Shown here in pieces: positions 22,418 to 34,737 of a DNA stretch of 64,000 nucleotides. How positions within the stretch are numbered: the stretch's first letter is position 1; each line of letters starts with the position of its first letter. The stretch is from positions 248,001-312,000 of the forward strand of contig OY752144.1 in NCBI GenBank assembly GCA_963573315.1. The letters run 5' to 3'. This DNA comes from Entomortierella parvispora (lineage: Eukaryota > Mortierellomycota > Mortierellomycetes > Mortierellales > Mortierellaceae). The notes under the pieces were generated by a model, which saw only the letters and a list, made by a program, of their open reading frames with translations, was not told the origin of the DNA and searched no databases. The translations under genes and the position numbers were made by a program.

Positions 22418-24355
22418 TTAGTATTGGTAGCCATCGGTGGGCCTCGAGGTGTAGATGTCCGGCTGTTGCTGCTGTTGCTGATAGTATTGCTGCTGCTGCT
22501 GCTGCTGGTATTGCTGATCCTGGTGCTGTAGTTGTTGCTGCTGGTAGGCTTGTTGAGGGGTCATCTCGTAAGAGTCGTGTCCCACGCCTGGTGCGCTAAA
22601 TGGATAAGGCGAGGCATTGTTCTGGTTCCGGCCATCGATATGGTTCAAGAGTGGAGCCTTCTGATGAGGATCCGCGACAAACTTGTCACCGGTACCTGCC
22701 TCCAAGGCCGAAGGATCCACGATGGTCTCGGCGCCGTTCGAGTCCTTCCGAATTCCATTGCTACCCTTGCCGTTTCCGAGCTTGGAGAAGCGATTTTGAC
22801 GGAGAGTGTTGGTGCGGTTGAGGCTTCCACTGAGATGTCCATCTCGGACAGTAAGGGGACGTCCCATACAGAGATGGAAAATATCCTGGCAAGCCCAGCC
22901 CACTTCGCGGACCAAATCCATAGGATTGAAGGCATCGCGCAACGACTTTCCCACTCGGGTGCGCTCATCGACCACCACATAAGGCTCGTAGGAGAACGAG
23001 TAGTTGTGCATGATGGCAAAGATCACCATCTCCACACAGATCAACAGGGCCGAAATACCAATCTCAATGTTATCCACAGACCAGTACTCTGTTGCTTTGA
23101 ACACGTGGTAGCTGCCGAGCACGCTGAGAAGCATGGTTTGCCAAAAGACAAAAAAAATCACCAGCTTGACGCAAAGGAATTTCCACAGTGGCTCTAGTAA
23201 ACACGAGAAAGGTAGAGAGAAAAAAATGTTAGTAAATTCCACTATATTTGTGTATCACGAACGATCTTTGACGGTGCAAAAAAAAAAAAAAAAAAAAGAG
23301 AGACTTGACGTACTGTATTCGGCAATCTCGTCCTTGATGTTTGTGTAAAAGACAAACAGGCAGTACATGGCAACCGAGACGGAGATAAAGTTGACGATGG
23401 TAATGTAGACGTTTCCAAAATGGAAGCTGTAACTTGTGGTGCAGTACAAATTGTAATATTGAAGGATGACGGCCGCAATGGTTGTCACGGGCTTGACCAC
23501 CACATACTGCAAGATGCCGTATTTCATATAGTACAAGAACATGGGGCTTTTAGGGTTGTAGGTGATGCAGCCGAGTGGGAACAACAACTTTTTCCGATCT
23601 GGCAAGTTGGTTATCATCTTTGCATGACGAGATTCTTGACTGTCGCCCAGGTACGTCAAAAGCAAGGAGAAGAAGGAGTAGATGACAAAGGCCTCATAAC
23701 AATCCCGAATAGTCTCGTAGTAGATGGCCTCCTGATAAAACCGGTAAGAAAAGAACGAAATGATTGCGTAAATCGGAACCATCATGACAATACGCATAAT
23801 ATGGCGTTGCTCTACTGGCTGCAATGAGACAGAAATAGAGAGAGAAAAGGTAAACGCGCGTTAGAGAGGTATGATGAAGAGAGCCGGATGACAGAGAGTC
23901 CATGAGCTATTGGGGGGATAAATGGCAATATGTGGTTTTTGTTTTTTTTTGTGGTTGTTTTGGGTCTAGCACACAGCACAGGCACAGGCACAGGCACAGG
24001 CGTTTACGGACAAAATCTCGGGCAATATTTCGCCTATCATTGTTTCAGTCACAGGCACTCATTCAACGGTACCTTTGTATAGTTGCGAGCATGTTTGTAC
24101 AAGAGTCTGAAGGAGATGAGCGTAGCAAGAAGGGCAGCAACCCCTGCAATAGCCCATCCAATGTAATGGCCTAATGAAAGCAAGATACAAGCAGAGCAGT
24201 CGGGAGAGCGGGATGTTTAGAACAGAGTGCCGGGCTGGGGAGGAACGATCTGACAGCGCGTTTGGCTTACGTTTCCAGTTGATACTATCGCCATCAAAGA
24301 ACTGGCTGGGGTCCGTCAACTCGTTATCGGAGGGAGGGCAGACAGGAGCGGACAT
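22418..24355 (-). CDS. TMEM184/DUF300 (OST-alpha-like) multi-pass membrane protein
   Basis: A 487-residue polytopic protein of the TMEM184/DUF300 family, related to organic solute transporter alpha and found on vacuolar or other endomembranes. Exons are 24355-24271, 24170-24073, 23818-23314 and 23193-22418. After a 25-residue polar N terminus there is a first span ([20 protein letters not shown]). The family signature [19 protein letters not shown] follows, then [22 protein letters not shown]-like [20 protein letters not shown], and [19 protein letters not shown]. The last 130 residues are soluble and end in Gln-rich runs (coded by the CTG repeat at about 22450-22560) and SRPTDGYQY. Intron 3 carries an A/T homopolymer near 23278-23298. 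It is convergent with the HECT ligase, 186 bp apart. Substrate is unknown. Confidence 0.92.
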
Positions 24356-25540
24356 GACTGCAGGTATATGGGGTGTTTGATGGACTGGCGGGGAGGTGGT
24401 TCAGTGAGAGGGAAGGGTGACAGACCCGGCAACCTTTGTTCCAGTGGAGATGTGGAGATTGCGAGTGGAGAGACGCTGCTGCTGTGGGAGAATGGCAGAT
24501 GATGGAATAGAACACAGAAGTGGAAATGGATGGAAGCCGGACTGGAAAGGAGACTGTGCGAGCGAGAGAGAGAGAGAGAGGGAAGGACGAGAAGAAAGGA
24601 GAGAAAGGAGGAGGAAGGAGGGGAAGAAAAGGGGCAGCCAGCCAGGCAGGGAAAAAAAAGACGACGAGAGAGAAAGGGAAGAGGGTTGGGCGGGAAGAAG
24701 TCGTTTTTCCCTCCCCAGTGCACTAGTCTCGCGGAGCAGAGGTGTGTTGCATGTGCCACAGCCCAAAGGGCCAACAATTGTCCCTTTGCCGTTCTTTTTT
24801 CAGTCTTTTTGGGCTTTCGCGCCAGCGCTCACCTCGCACAAGGACAAGGCTGACAGCAGCAGGTTTTTTTTTCTCGCCTCTTTTGTTCACTCCGCCGCTC
24901 ATCCTGGCTCGCTCAGTCCGCCTGGACCAACAGTTGTCCTTTTGCGTCTCCCCTGCTGCTGCTACGGTACATGTTCCTGCTGCAGGAACAAACAATTGGC
25001 ACTCTTTTCGTCATGGCGGGCGAAACACCATGCCTGCTCGCTCGCTGGGACGATGTTGCGCCACCTCTGTGTTCACTCAGCCCAGTCTTGACCTGCCCCG
25101 CAGACTCGCGCACAGCACACACACGCGTGTGGCGGGAAAGGCTGTTGTTGCTGGTCATGTTTGGCTGTTCCTTCTTCTCTTTTCATTGAGAGCCAGCTCC
25201 GCTTGGAACCTTCAGCGGATGCTACGGTGCCGGTGTCTTCCTTGGTGCCATCGATGCGCACCAACAAGAGCGAGGTGGTCCAATTACACGTGACATCGAG
25301 TCACGTTACCTTAGTCACGTGAGCGCATGCACGTACGGAGAGGCGTCGCTGCATTTATTAAATTGATGCAAGGTGGCACCAACCTCCCCGCAAGTGCACG
25401 CATCATCGTCCCTCCTTCATCATCTCTTCATCTCAGTTTCTGCTTCTCTTTGCTTTCATCTCCACGCCCTCCCACCATCCACATCTTCCATCCCTTCCCT
25501 TCCTCCCACCGACCCAGCAACACCCCCTCCCTCCCTCATA
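24356..25540. promoter_or_regulatory. Shared 5' region of the TMEM184 gene and the septin; E-box-like cluster
   Basis: About 1.2 kb between two divergent starts. The left half is a GA-rich purine tract (about 24550-24700) with an imperfect (GA)n run near 24560-24580. The right half carries CACGTG at 25287-25292 and 25316-25321 with TCACGT at 25301-25306 between them. An AT-rich TATTAAATTG follows near 25356-25365, then a long CT-rich leader into the septin ATG. Open frames here are purine/pyrimidine-tract artefacts. Confidence 0.5.
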
Positions 25541-27904
25541 ATGTCATCCTCCGGAGCCGGTATTGGCATCGCCAACTTGCCCAACCAGCGCCACAAGATT
25601 GTCGCCAAGAGCGGTGCCAACTTCACCCTGATGGTTTGCGGTATGTTCCTCACCCATCACGACCATTTTCTGGTCTGACTGACTCTGGATGCATGCATGC
25701 AACACACACCGTCTCGACTGTACTGGAACAGGAACAGGAACACAAACACACTCGAGCCCCAAAAGCGCCATGGCTAATCATCTTGTTCCCCCTTCTCCCT
25801 GTAGGCGAGTCTGGACTCGGCAAGACTACCTTCATCAACACCCTCTTCACCACCTCCATCAAGACCCCAAAGAACCAGAAGCGTCGCTTCAACAAGTCGG
25901 CTGAAAAGACCGTTGAAATCGAAATCATCCGTGCCGGTATGTTTTCTCCATCTCGCTTCTCTGCCTAGTTCACAGTTTCTTTCATTTCCATCTGTCGTCG
26001 CGCCGGATGACCCGACACCCCACCTATCCACACGCGAAACGTTCGTGGACTGTTCCTGACTCGTTCCCTCCGGCGCGGTGGCCGTGGCTTTCTTCCTTTC
26101 TTTTTACTCCCTTATTCTCTTGCCTACCTTTACTGGCTCTGCTGCTGTTGGCTCTCTCCTTGCCTATCGTCCCTCAGCGTGTATGTCGCCTGCTATTCTT
26201 TGAGCATGGGAGCCCCCTTCTTTGCAAACTTGCTCTTCCCATCTCTTTCTCTCTCTCCTTGGTTTTTTGTCAGCGTCTAAGGCGGCTGCCTTGACCCTTT
26301 TGCGCCTATCAAACAACCAAATCTTTTTTGCAGTGGCATGCTCCCTGCAGAAGCGTGGTAGACGAGTAATCTTGGCCTTACCACCAAGCATTCAGAGATG
26401 CGGGATACCCAAATGTCCCTATCGCCTTCACCCCATCAGCTGGATCTCTGCCTGCAAGTTTCTGAGCACTTTTCTTTTTTTTCCTTCAGAATAATGGTCC
26501 ATTCGAACAGTGCTCTCAAAAACAACACTCTGAAATGAAAGGACTTCAAAGTCTTATTTTGAGACGAAGACTAACTTGTCCCCACTTTTGTTGTTTACAG
26601 AGCTCGAGGAGAAGCAGTTCAACGTCAAGCTGTCCGTGATTGACACTCCTGGATTTGGAGATTATACCAACAACCGCGACAGCTGGATGCCCATTATTGA
26701 CTTTATCGATGATCAGCACGAGTCCTATATGCGTCAGGAGCAGCAGCCCAAGCGTCAGGAGTTGAGCGACATGCGTGTGCACTGCTGTCTGTACTTTATT
26801 CGCCCCACCGGCCACACTCTCAAGCCTTTGGATATTGAGGTTATGAAGCGTCTGGGAACCAGAGTCAACCTGATTCCTGTCATTGCCAAGGCCGATACCT
26901 TGACCCCCACCGACTTGCACAAGTTCAAGAAGCGCGTATGTTGTTGTCGATTGCCATCGGATAACTTGTCGGGCGTATGATTAGGTCGCAGCGGCGTGAG
27001 CTAACTGGACCTGGCACTTCTCTTTTGATTTGATAGATCTTGGAGGTCATTGCTGCCCAGAACATTCAGTGTTACACTTTCCCTCTTGAGAGTGACGATG
27101 AGGCCAGCACCAAGCGCAACATGAACATCATGGTACCTTTTATCCACAATATGGCTTTCCTGGCATGATATTTGAATAGTGGAGTTTCTAACCGTGCCGT
27201 CCCTCTGTCTTCTTTCTTGCAGGCCGCCATGCCCTTCTCCATTATCGGAAGCACAGACGATGTCGTTACCATTGATGGTCGCACTGTCAAGGGTCGTCAG
27301 TACTCTTGGGGTGTTGCAGAGGGTAAGTTTCGAGAGCAAATGATAAGCACCTTCGATCCTGATGCCTGGAGCGCCGTGGCTCGTAGCTCACACATGCTTT
27401 CTTTTCAATATTTTAGTCGAGAACGAGGACCACTGCGACTTCAAGAAGCTTCGCCAGTTGCTTATCCGCACACACATGTTGGATCTTATCAGCTCTACCG
27501 AAGAAACTCACTACGAGAACTATCGTCATACCCAGATGGAAACTCGCAAGATTGGCGAGCCAAAGTAAGTCCATTCACCGCTCACCACCCTTTATTCTGG
27601 ATGATGTACAAGTTATGACTATGGTACGCGGAGAGTGGAAATTGATGATGCTTTATTTGTATGTGTGCTCTTTAGGGTCAAGACTGTGACCAACCCCAAG
27701 TGGAAGGAGGAGGAGGAGGCCCTTCGCAAGCGTTTCACGGAACAGGTTCGCTTGGAGGAGAACCGCTTCAGATCTTGGGAGCAGCAGCTGATTGCCGAGC
27801 GCGACAGATTGAACAAGGATTTGGAGGCCGAGCACTCTCACATCAAGGCTCTGGAAGCCGAGCTGGAATCCTTGCAGGTTGGTCTCTCCCCCAAGCGCAA
27901 GTAA
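25541..27904 (+). CDS. CDC3: Septin, Cdc3/AspB-like
   Basis: Septins are GTP-binding proteins that polymerise into filaments at division sites and hyphal tips. Exons are 25541-25640, 25805-25936, 26601-26935, 27037-27132, 27223-27322, 27417-27564 and 27676-27904, giving 379 residues. The N terminus [15 protein letters not shown] resembles the Cdc3/AspB group. G1 is [16 protein letters not shown]3 is [11 protein letters not shown], and G4 is [12 protein letters not shown]. The septin unique element ([19 protein letters not shown]) leads into a C-terminal coiled coil (about residues 315-370, [20 protein letters not shown]). Intron 2 is 664 bp, several times longer than the others. The ATG at 25541 is the first Met after the CT-rich leader. 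Assignment to Cdc3 rather than another septin group is moderate. Confidence 0.93.
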
Positions 27905-28352
27905 AGATAGAGAAGTGACGGGTCGGATGTCCTTTGTTTTCTTCACCCAGGGTCGCGTTATCTGGGATATCTCGACAAATGGAGAGAACAGTGGCCCTCC
28001 TAGTTCTTCAATAGCTCAGTGCCTATTTTCGGGTTTTTTTACAACCACTCAGGAAGCAGTCAGTACACGGTCTCTTATTCCTTGTATGGGACAATGTCTG
28101 AACAATAATACCAATAATAAACATACACTACAAATGCACCCCGTCAAGGTCCAGCATTGTTGGTTGCTCTTGTCAGGCAGAGATCTTTTTAAGGGTCTGA
28201 TTCTAATCACGTGCTTCCTGCTCTCTTTTTTTCTGTCGCGCATCGCCCCTTTCATTGTTCATGCAGATCCCTTCCTCACCTGGACAAATCGTACTCGATT
28301 CCTCGACTCAATCAACTGGACCTACCATCACACCCAAAGGATCAGCCTGAGA
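27905..28352. other. Septin 3' region and SMPD4 5' region
   Basis: About 450 bp between same-strand genes. CACGTG occurs at 28208-28213, followed by a T/C-rich stretch. The SMPD4 reading frame is open across this gap and holds upstream Met codons. Alignment of the MSFENLERLL start with the family's N terminus makes 28353 the better choice. Confidence 0.5.
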
Positions 28353-31300
28353 ATGAGCTTTGAGAATCTGGAGCGCCTCCTGGTTGGCTCTGTGCCTACA
28401 GCCTGCGCCAACCTGACCACCCATCTGATGCAGTGTTTCGAATCCGACGCTCACGCAAAGACCTTTTATGAATTCCTGCCAAAGCTGTGCCAGATCCTCT
28501 ACGGATCCAAGGAATCACGGTAATGGTCGCCCCTCCCAGGAAGAACAGCTCACAGCATATATTGCCACGCTCGCACTCTCTTCAGGAATCAGACATGTGT
28601 ACTAATTACGTGATCCTTTTGTTCATGTGAACAGGGGATGGCTGCACTTGCCGCTGTCCAAGGCCGAAGAGGAGCCTCTCTTTGAGCTGATCCAGCCCAA
28701 GGGCATCCTCATGCGATTCCTTTTAAGCCGCTATCTGGACACTGGATTCATTTATGAAATGAATGCAGATTCTTTCCCAGTATGTTATCGATCGAGGAAC
28801 AGAGCGAGACCTGGACTCGACAGCTGGCGTGGTCAATCTTCATTTCTAACCGATTGATCTTCTAACTCTCTCATTTTACTCATCCTGTTCTATACAGAGG
28901 CGCACACAATCGAAACTAGATCCAGCTCATTATCTCAGCCTCCCATCCATCTACTTGGCACGCGTCAATTTAGTGAAGACAACGACCTCCATTGGCGATC
29001 AGAAGGCTGTTGCTCAGATCACAAGAGTGAACCTCAACTTTAGTACGTTCAGGATATCGAAACTATCGAAGGAACTCTGTGCATATCTAACCTATGTCAC
29101 CCACGCTGTTTTGTTAGACATGCTGGAGTACTTTCTATTTTACTTTGCTTATGCTTTAACATTGGATGACGACGATATCAATGGACGAGGAATGAGGAGG
29201 GTAAGAAACAAAGGAGACATGGAGCATCAGCTGAGGCCTGATGTTACCTGCCGGGATGAAGACGTGTTACTCAAAGGGCGTTATTTTTACTGCTAGACCG
29301 ACCCCAAACTTTCCTTTAAGATCAGCGCCCCTCCACCAGTCCCCCTTGCTGTTGGAGCGAATCGACAGGCAGCTTGGGCAACTGGAACGGCACCGAAACC
29401 GCCAACATCCAGAGTCCTTGTAGATGGATCCTTTTTCAATTTATACCAGCGCTATCTTGGGTACTTCTTGCCTGCTCCAGAGAGGCCAAGGGATGCTTCG
29501 AGTCCAGTACCCGAACAAGGATTCAAACCTCGCCCATCGAACATCTTTACGGACCAAATCATTGAACAATCCGCCGACAGACATCAAACTCAACTCTCAA
29601 TATCAGAGTTCTTTGTCGGGACTCTTGTAGAGCTTTGGATGAGCCAGAATGACCGCTCTGTTGACAACAGGGTAGGATGTGTGCAAAAGATGCAAGTGGA
29701 AAGCTCAATCCAATGCGCGTCCCGACTAACCAGGACTTTTACATTACTGACTTGATACTTGTAGATGGTACGCTATGTCCAGCCAGGAGCTGATGTGGCA
29801 GAATGTTTAAGTGTTTTGATTTCACACCTGGCCAGCCATGATATCTCGCAGTACGTCCTTGGAGGCGACCAATTGCCCACACACGTAGTAGATGCCTCAG
29901 GAAAGTCTGTCCTGAACGCGGCTGGTATGGCGAGACGCAGTGCTTACCAGTACATCAGGCCACAGCTTTACCTGTTTCTCAAGGCCGGGATTCAATTTTG
30001 GCCATTGGATGATACCTTTCCCAGCCTTATTGATACCTGGATGACATGGATTACGCCATGGCGTTATGGGCGACGGGATCCGTCCGTGAGCGGTGATATT
30101 GTATCAGAGAAATGGCAAGTCATAGCTGTCTTCAGGACCTCCAAATGGGGAATTCTTCGGGCTGTGGTGCTAACCGAGGCTCTGCGTACATACTATTTAG
30201 GCAACCATTCGTTTTTGATAATCTGCTGTTTTACACTTCACTCCTGACCCTCTACCTTCCTCGTCTTTCCGACCCACCCCAGTCGAATCGGACCTCCGTC
30301 ACACCTGCACCGCTGACTCTCTCAAAGGAACTTCGGTCAATTCAAAAAGTCATGAAGGTCTACAAGGCCGATCAATTGAAGGAGATTCTCAAGATTGCAG
30401 AGCAAGTTCTTGTTTGGCCAGAGAATTTCACGGAGTCTTCGTATACTGCCTTTGAGCCACTGTCAGAGACTGGAATGTCCCTTGGGAGCTCCCGGCCGGA
30501 TGCCACGTCTGCTTTCCTTGCCTCAATGACGCGTGCACTTCAAGTACAAGTGAATCAATTCGAAGGTCACCATCACAAGTACGAGGCCTTGTTCTTGGTA
30601 GAGGGACCTGCTAGAAGCAAGGTAATGACATTTTGCTTCCTATTTTATTTCTTCAAGAATGAAAAGGTGGCACACTAGAAACAAAAAACTTACTGTTGTT
30701 CTTTCTCAATTATAGATCCGGATGATTTTGATTAAGCTTGGCAACGCGATTATTTTGAGGCAGGAACGTATCAATGCAATTGAAGCAAAGGACAAGCCAG
30801 TCCAAGGTGATGCTTCTGTGATGGGCATGGCAATGTCGGCACTAAGCAATTTTTTCGCCCAGCCGCCACCAAAGGTCGTCGCTCAGGACCCAGCTGTCTA
30901 TAAGAGAGAAGTGAAGGCACTTCAGGACACCAAGTCAATGGTCGGTGAAGTGTTTGACCTTTACCCTAGTATTGTGGAATCGTTTGAAAAGCAACAACAG
31001 GGTACTTTGGAGCATGGTAGTGCCATGACACCTGAGCAGTTGGATGCCTTGATCTCCCCTGTGGAGGAGAGTGAGACCCGGGGTCTGCTGGGAGCAGAGA
31101 GGCGGAGGCGATATGTACCCAAGGGATTGCAAAAGAAGCCCATCGATGATGTGGTGGGATCTGGACGTCGGGCCGAGGAACTTGTCCTTTCATACGAGGT
31201 CGAGTTTTTGGTGAATTGGACGAGGCAAGGGGAAGCGTATTTGACGCCAAAGGTAAGAACGAGTGGCTTTCTCTCCTGTTAGAGATAAATCTCTAGCTAA

Positions 31301-31733
31301 CGTTTGTAACATTTCACTAATTTTTTTATGAACCTTTTATCTATAGTGGCAATCGATGATGCAGTCTTTGCCCCTGCCACTCCCCGATTCTGTGCGCACA
31401 AGCAAAGTCTCCCTGAGGTGGTTGGCCTCGATCCCCAACTTGACTTGCATTTTCATGGTTCTTTTGGCCCTCCTCGTTCTCTCGGTGCTTTCGTCTTCTC
31501 TCGGTCAATTAGGTCAGGACAATCATGGTCCTGGATCCCGTCAAGGTCCATATGTTCAAAAAGCCGCCCTTCAGGAGGTCACCGACAACACTCGGACTTT
31601 TAGTCGATATGATCCCCATGTGCAGCCTGTCATCAAGTACGAGAAACCGGGCTCGACCACTCGACGTCTTGTACCAACTCCGGTCCGACAAGCACAAGAC
31701 CCTCAATATACGATTGAACTCGAGGGAATCTAG
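28353..31733 (+). CDS. SMPD4: SMPD4-like neutral sphingomyelinase (mit_SMPDase family)
   Basis: SMPD4 (neutral sphingomyelinase 3) is an ER/nuclear-envelope, tail-anchored protein reported to cleave sphingomyelin to ceramide. In a fungus the natural substrate may be another phosphosphingolipid. Exons are 28353-28519, 28635-28779, 28898-29042, 29118-29200, 29297-29671, 29765-30114, 30201-30621, 30716-31252 and 31347-31733, giving 869 residues. Family landmarks are TFYEFLPKLCQILYGS near the N terminus, NMLEYFLFYFAYALTL, LYLFLKAGIQFWPLDDTFPS with IDTWMTWITPWRYG, and EKWQPFVFDNLLFYT. A C-terminal membrane span (CIFMVLLALLVLSVLSSSL, about residue 780) is followed by roughly 70 polar residues. The intron at 30115-30200 starts with GC, not GT, and the join is fixed by the EKWQPFV match. 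No catalytic residues can be named for this family. Confidence 0.88.
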
Positions 31734-32268
31734 AAGGGAAAAAAAGCAGCGCTGCGCGTGTGCTGCTGTGTCAGTGTGCGCGTTTGTTTTTTGGCTGTCA
31801 AAAAATAAAACCCTTTCCCCTATTCATACACCCTGCTCCTCTTCTTTCTTTCTCTTTCTCTCTCTTCCTCTCTCTTTCTCTCAAGGTCATGGTCCGTCAT
31901 ATGGACCCGGACGGAATAAGCAAAATCTCTCCTTCTCTTGTTATTTCCCGCTACTTTTCATGTTCCGCTTGTCCTATCCGACCTTGTCTGTTGGGAGGTC
32001 TTGGTGGCACAAGGCCAAAAAGCAACTCCCCCCAATGCACATGCACATGCACAGTCCTCTTCGCTCCCGCGATTTTTTTTTCCAAAGCACAAGACAACAG
32101 TTTGAATGTGTGTGTGTCCAGGGTAACAATGCTTAGTGAGGGAATTTATTTCGTTCGTTGCAAAATGAAAAGGGGGGAATCGTACACAAAAAGAACTGAG
32201 CATTGAAAAAATGAAAAAGTAAAAAAAATACTGGGGGTCTTCCCCTGTCGTGGAGCCAGTATCGTCCG
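31734..32268. other. Intergenic between convergent SMPD4 and beta-tubulin
   Basis: About 535 bp with T/C-rich tracts (31830-31885) and A-rich stretches near the tubulin stop. It holds two 3' ends. Open frames here are low-complexity and not supported. Confidence 0.45.
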
Positions 32269-34737
32269 TTACATATCCATCTCGCCTGCGGGCTCTTCCT
32301 CGTAATCGCCCTCCTCCTCCTCGACTGTGGCATCCTGGTATTGCTGGTACTCGGACACCAAATCGTTCATGTTGGATTCTAATAAGAAAATGATGAATGA
32401 ACGTTCAGTATAAAGAAAAAGAACTCTCAAATGCAAAAAAAAAAAAAAAAAAAAAAATAGAAAAAAAAAAAGCAAAGCATCCTTACCGGCCTCAGTAAAC
32501 TCCATCTCGTCCATGCCTTCGCCAGTGTACCAATGCAAGAAAGCCTTGCGACGGAACATGGCCGTGAATTGCTCAGAAATACGCTTGAACAGCTCTTGGA
32601 TAGCGGTCGAGTTACCAATGAAGGTAACCGACATCTTGAGACCACGAGGAGGGATATCACAGACAGCAGTCTTAACATTGTTGGGGATCCACTCCACAAA
32701 GTAGGAGCTGTTCTTGTTCTGAACATTGAGCATTTGCTCGTCCACCTCCTTGGTCGACATGCGTCCACGGAACATGGCCGCAACAGTCAAGTAGCGTCCA
32801 TGGCGGGGGTCAGAAGCAGCCATCATGTTCTTGGCATCAAACATCTGCTGGGTCAACTCGGGAACGGTCAAGGCGCGGAACGACTGAGAGTTGTTGGCGG
32901 TCAGGGGGGCGAAACCGACCATGAAGAAATGAAGACGAGGGAAAGGAACTAGCAGCATTGTAGACAGGTTAGTTGGCTGGCGGGAACAAAGGACTATGAG
33001 CGGTTCAATTAGACTCTTTTTTCTTTGTCGTACCCAAGTTGACGGCCAACTTTCTCAGATCAGCATTGAGCTGGCCAGGGAAACGGAGCGAGGTGGTGAT
33101 GCCGCTCATGACAACAGAAACCAGGTGGTTCAAGTCGCCATAGCTGGGGGCAGTGAGCTTCAAGGTGCGGAAGCAGATATCGTACAAAGCTTCGTTGTCG
33201 ATACAGAAGGTCTCGTCCGAGTTTTCGACCAGCTGGTGGACGGAAAGAGTTGCGTTATAGGGCTCGACAACGGTATCAGAGACCTATGGGAGGATAAGCG
33301 GATGGGCCGCCATGAGATTGTGAGTGTGGGGGCACACAACGAGATTTGCATGCAAGGCCGCTGGTGCGGTACGCAGTGGCATGTTTGTTCGCCTTTCTGG
33401 GAGCGGGAGAAGAGGGGACGTCCAAAGGTAAACCTTGAAGACGCTCTCCTCGTTGCTCCTTTGGCTCTGCCCCATTGGACATCGATCACCAGGTGTGGAA
33501 GGGCAACATCAACAAAGGAGCAGAAAGAACAACAAGAACAGAAAAAAGAAAGAGAGACCATTCTGACTTGATCGGGAGCACCCCAAAGTAATGACAGATA
33601 GAATAAATAGTAAGCGGTATCCATCTTCACTCCATCCGACACCATCTTGCCAAAGCCAAACAACAATAGAAAGAACAGTGACGACGGATAGCCACATTGG
33701 TTCAAAATGAGAACAGGGCGCGCGTGAATGGACGGGGGTGGGGACAGGGGATCTGCAGGTTTCTGAGCCATATTTTTGCGGATGGCCAGATGCGCCCAGC
33801 AAGAGGAGAGAAGACAGGATGATGGGAGGCAGGAGGGAGCGTCTTGCTTGACGCGCGCGCACCACCTCCCATGCCCACCAACCAACAAACCAACCAACCC
33901 CCTGCAAAAAAAGAACCAGCAGGCGACTCCCAACAAGAAGACACCAAGAAAGAAAATGAGGGCCAAAAAAAGGAGATGTAGCTCGCATATGGGATGGGAA
34001 GAGACACGGGCAGTAACCCCAAGAGCAACAACAACAAAGAAATCAGGGAGGCATCGATTGATTTCCCACACCGTGTCCCCGTTGCGTCTGTTGAGAAGCT
34101 GTTGACGGCCCTCTATCTCTCTGTCCGTCCGTCTCTCTCTCTCTCTTCTCTCTCTCCTTCCTTCCAGAGCTCGGCAGTGTGGGCAGAGCAGGGTGCAGGG
34201 TGGGGTCTTGCTTACCTTGGGGGAAGGCATGACAGAGAATGTGCACATCATGCGATCGGGGTATTCTTCGCGAATCTTTGAAATCAGGAGCGTGCCCATG
34301 CCGGCACCGGTGCCTCCTCCCAGCGAGTGTGTGATCTGGAATCCTTGAAGGCAGTCGCAGGACTCGGCCTCTTTTCTGACAACATCGAGGACAGAATCGA
34401 CGAGCTCAGCTCCCTCGGTGTAATGACCCTTTGCCCAGTTGTTTCCGGCACCTGACTGGCCATGGATGTAGTTGTCGGGGCGGAAGAGCGCACCATATTC
34501 ACCGGTCCTGATGGTATCAATGGTGCCGGGCTCCAAGTCGACGAGGACGGCGCGAGGGACGTACTTGCCACCATTGGCCTCGTTGTAGTAGACATTGATG
34601 CGCTCGAGCTGGAGGTCTGAGTCTCCATTGTAGACTCCGGTCTTATCAATGCCGTGCTCGTCGCTGATAACCTCCCAGAACTTGCCTCCAATCTGGTTTC
34701 CGCACTGGCCGGTCTGCAAGTGGACAATCTCGCGCAT
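32269..34737 (-). CDS. TUB2: Beta-tubulin
   Basis: The GTP-binding beta subunit of microtubules. Exons are 34737-34216, 33283-33034, 32948-32487 and 32378-32269, giving 447 residues. It starts with the [17 protein letters not shown] signature, has the [12 protein letters not shown] nucleotide loop, and ends in an acidic tail ([17 protein letters not shown]). Residues linked to benzimidazole response are Phe167, Glu198 and Phe200, the drug-sensitive state in other fungi. The first intron (34215-33284) is 932 bp and falls after Lys174. It has no stop codon in the exon-1 frame, and that open frame also extends about 440 bp upstream of the ATG. Intron 3 contains an A-rich tract (about 32436-32471). 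It is divergent from the PIP-kinase across 1.1 kb. Confidence 0.98.

Noticed and set aside
22440..22570. CTG repeat as a non-coding microsatellite
   Set aside because: It codes the Gln-rich tail of the TMEM184-like protein in the correct frame.
24400..25300. Several 100-220 residue open frames on both strands
   Set aside because: They translate GA- or CT-rich tracts into Arg/Glu or Leu/Ser runs, overlap each other and match no family.
27930..28352. Upstream Met codons in frame with the SMPD4-like gene
   Set aside because: The family N terminus aligns from MSFENLERLL. The upstream sequence lies in the septin 3' region and reads as T-rich hydrophobic nonsense.
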